6,236 nucleotides of DNA from an uncultured Sulfurovum sp. (GTDB lineage Bacteria > Campylobacterota > Campylobacteria > Campylobacterales > Sulfurovaceae), in contig CACVAR010000163.1 in the NCBI GenBank assembly GCA_902727905.1, positions 1-6,236 on the forward strand. The letters are read 5' to 3'. A program made the position numbers and the translations under genes. This document shows positions 5,609-6,236 of the stretch, piece after piece. Numbering within the stretch: position 1 is the first letter of the stretch; the number at the start of each line of letters is the position of its first letter. Below the pieces are notes generated by a model, which did no database searches, was not told the DNA's origin, and was given only the letters and a program-made list of their open reading frames with translations.

Positions 5609-6236
5609 ATGAAAAAACTATTATTAGCTCTAAGTATCTTTAGTATTAATTTCATTTATGCTGACGATGTTAAGCCATGGGCTGCTGCCTTAAAAAATCT
5701 TACACAACAAGAGCATAATGTTATTGTCAATAAAGGTACAGAGCGCCCTTACACAGGTAAATACCTAAATAACAAAGAAAAAGGAATCTATACCTGTAAG
5801 GTTTGTGATACTCCTCTTTATAAATCTGATGATAAATTCAACTCCAACTGTGGTTGGCCAAGTTTTGATGACGAAATCAAAGGAGCAGTTAAACGTAAAA
5901 CAGATGCTGATGGTCGTAGAGTAGAAATTCTTTGTGCTAAATGTGATGCCCATTTAGGTCATGTATTTAAAGGGGAAGGTTTTACAGCTAAAAATACCCG
6001 TCATTGTGTCAATTCTATCTCATTAAATTTCAAAAAGGAAAATGCAACAAAGCCTAAAAAAGAAGCAAAAAAAGAGCAATTAAAACGTGCCTACTTTGCT
6101 GGTGGATGCTTTTGGGGTGTTGAGTATCATTTAGAATCTATAAAAGGGGTAAAAGATGCTATCTCTGGTTATATGGGAGGTACAATGAAAAACCCTGGTT
6201 ACTATGATGTCATTAGAAAAAACACAGGACATTTGG
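5609..6236 (+). CDS. msrBA: Exported bifunctional peptide methionine sulfoxide reductase, MsrB-MsrA fusion (3' end cut by window edge)
   Basis: Reduces both R- and S-methionine sulfoxide in oxidised proteins. 209 codons are visible. Residues 1-18 (MKKLLLALSIFSINFIYA, probable cleavage before D19) form a Sec signal peptide without a lipobox, so the enzyme should act in the periplasm. The MsrB domain spans about 25-141: zinc ligands CKVC (C63, C66) and CAKC (C109, C112), NCGWPSF (80-86), HLGHVF (115-120) and the catalytic cysteine C133 in RHCVNS. C81 could be the recycling cysteine (inference). A short Lys/Glu-rich linker (142-160) leads to an MsrA domain that starts with AYFAGGCFWGVE (161-172), active-site C167, then GYMGGT (187-192), and is cut in the TGH motif; the missing part should be about 130-150 residues. 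It is transcribed divergently from rpmE. The B-then-A order differs from the A-B order of many fused Msr proteins, such as Neisseria PilB. Electrons must come from a periplasmic thiol donor not seen here. Confidence 0.95.
   Translation, partial: MKKLLLALSIFSINFIYADDVKPWAAALKNLTQQEHNVIVNKGTERPYTGKYLNNKEKGIYTCKVCDTPLYKSDDKFNSNCGWPSFDDEIKGAVKRKTDADGRRVEILCAKCDAHLGHVFKGEGFTAKNTRHCVNSISLNFKKENATKPKKEAKKEQLKRAYFAGGCFWGVEYHLESIKGVKDAISGYMGGTMKNPGYYDVIRKNTGHL

Noticed and set aside
5765..5953. 62-residue minus-strand open frame
   Set aside because: It is antisense to the MsrB domain, which has all zinc and catalytic residues, so the plus frame is the real one.

Overview
The window is AT-rich bacterial DNA whose gene content and order point to a Campylobacterota member (epsilonproteobacterium), perhaps close to Sulfurimonas or Arcobacter. 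The order rpmE, rsmI, an rlmB-like gene, a membrane protein, an aminotransferase and hom matches the order I remember for Campylobacter jejuni (around Cj0155c to Cj0149c). That is from memory and was not checked. Genus assignment is an inference. All genes look intact apart from the two cut by the window edges. I see no insertion sequence, phage gene, CRISPR array, tRNA or rRNA.

Positions 1-5329 are a compact run of six minus-strand genes, listed here in transcription order. rpmE encodes zinc-binding ribosomal protein bL31. rsmI encodes the 16S rRNA C1402 ribose methyltransferase. An rlmB/TrmH-type gene encodes a SPOUT 2'-O-ribose methyltransferase. Next is a single-pass membrane protein with a RodZ-like layout (HTH, membrane helix, acidic linker, small C-terminal domain). 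It is followed by an AlaC-type PLP aminotransferase, and then hom (homoserine dehydrogenase with an ACT domain), which runs off the left edge. Junctions are tight: an 11-base overlap between the rlmB-like gene and the membrane-protein gene, and no bases between the aminotransferase stop and the hom start. The larger gaps, 45-100 bases, hold a hairpin (rpmE/rsmI) and an AT-rich inverted repeat (upstream of the aminotransferase). The unit therefore links ribosome assembly and modification with aspartate-family and transaminase metabolism, plus one probable cell-envelope protein.

Positions 5330-5608 are a divergent intergenic region. On the minus strand there is a clear extended -10 (TGCTATAAT) for rpmE, followed by a leader of about 145 bases with several small potential hairpins. 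On the plus strand there is a weaker -10 candidate and a good Shine-Dalgarno site for the next gene. A near-perfect 20-bp palindrome lies between the two promoters.

Positions 5609-6236 hold the start of a plus-strand gene for an exported, fused methionine sulfoxide reductase (signal peptide, complete MsrB domain, start of an MsrA domain). It repairs oxidised methionines in envelope proteins and is cut by the right edge.

I found no clearly novel multi-gene system. The items most worth a second look are the RodZ-like protein, the long rpmE leader and the palindrome between the divergent promoters.
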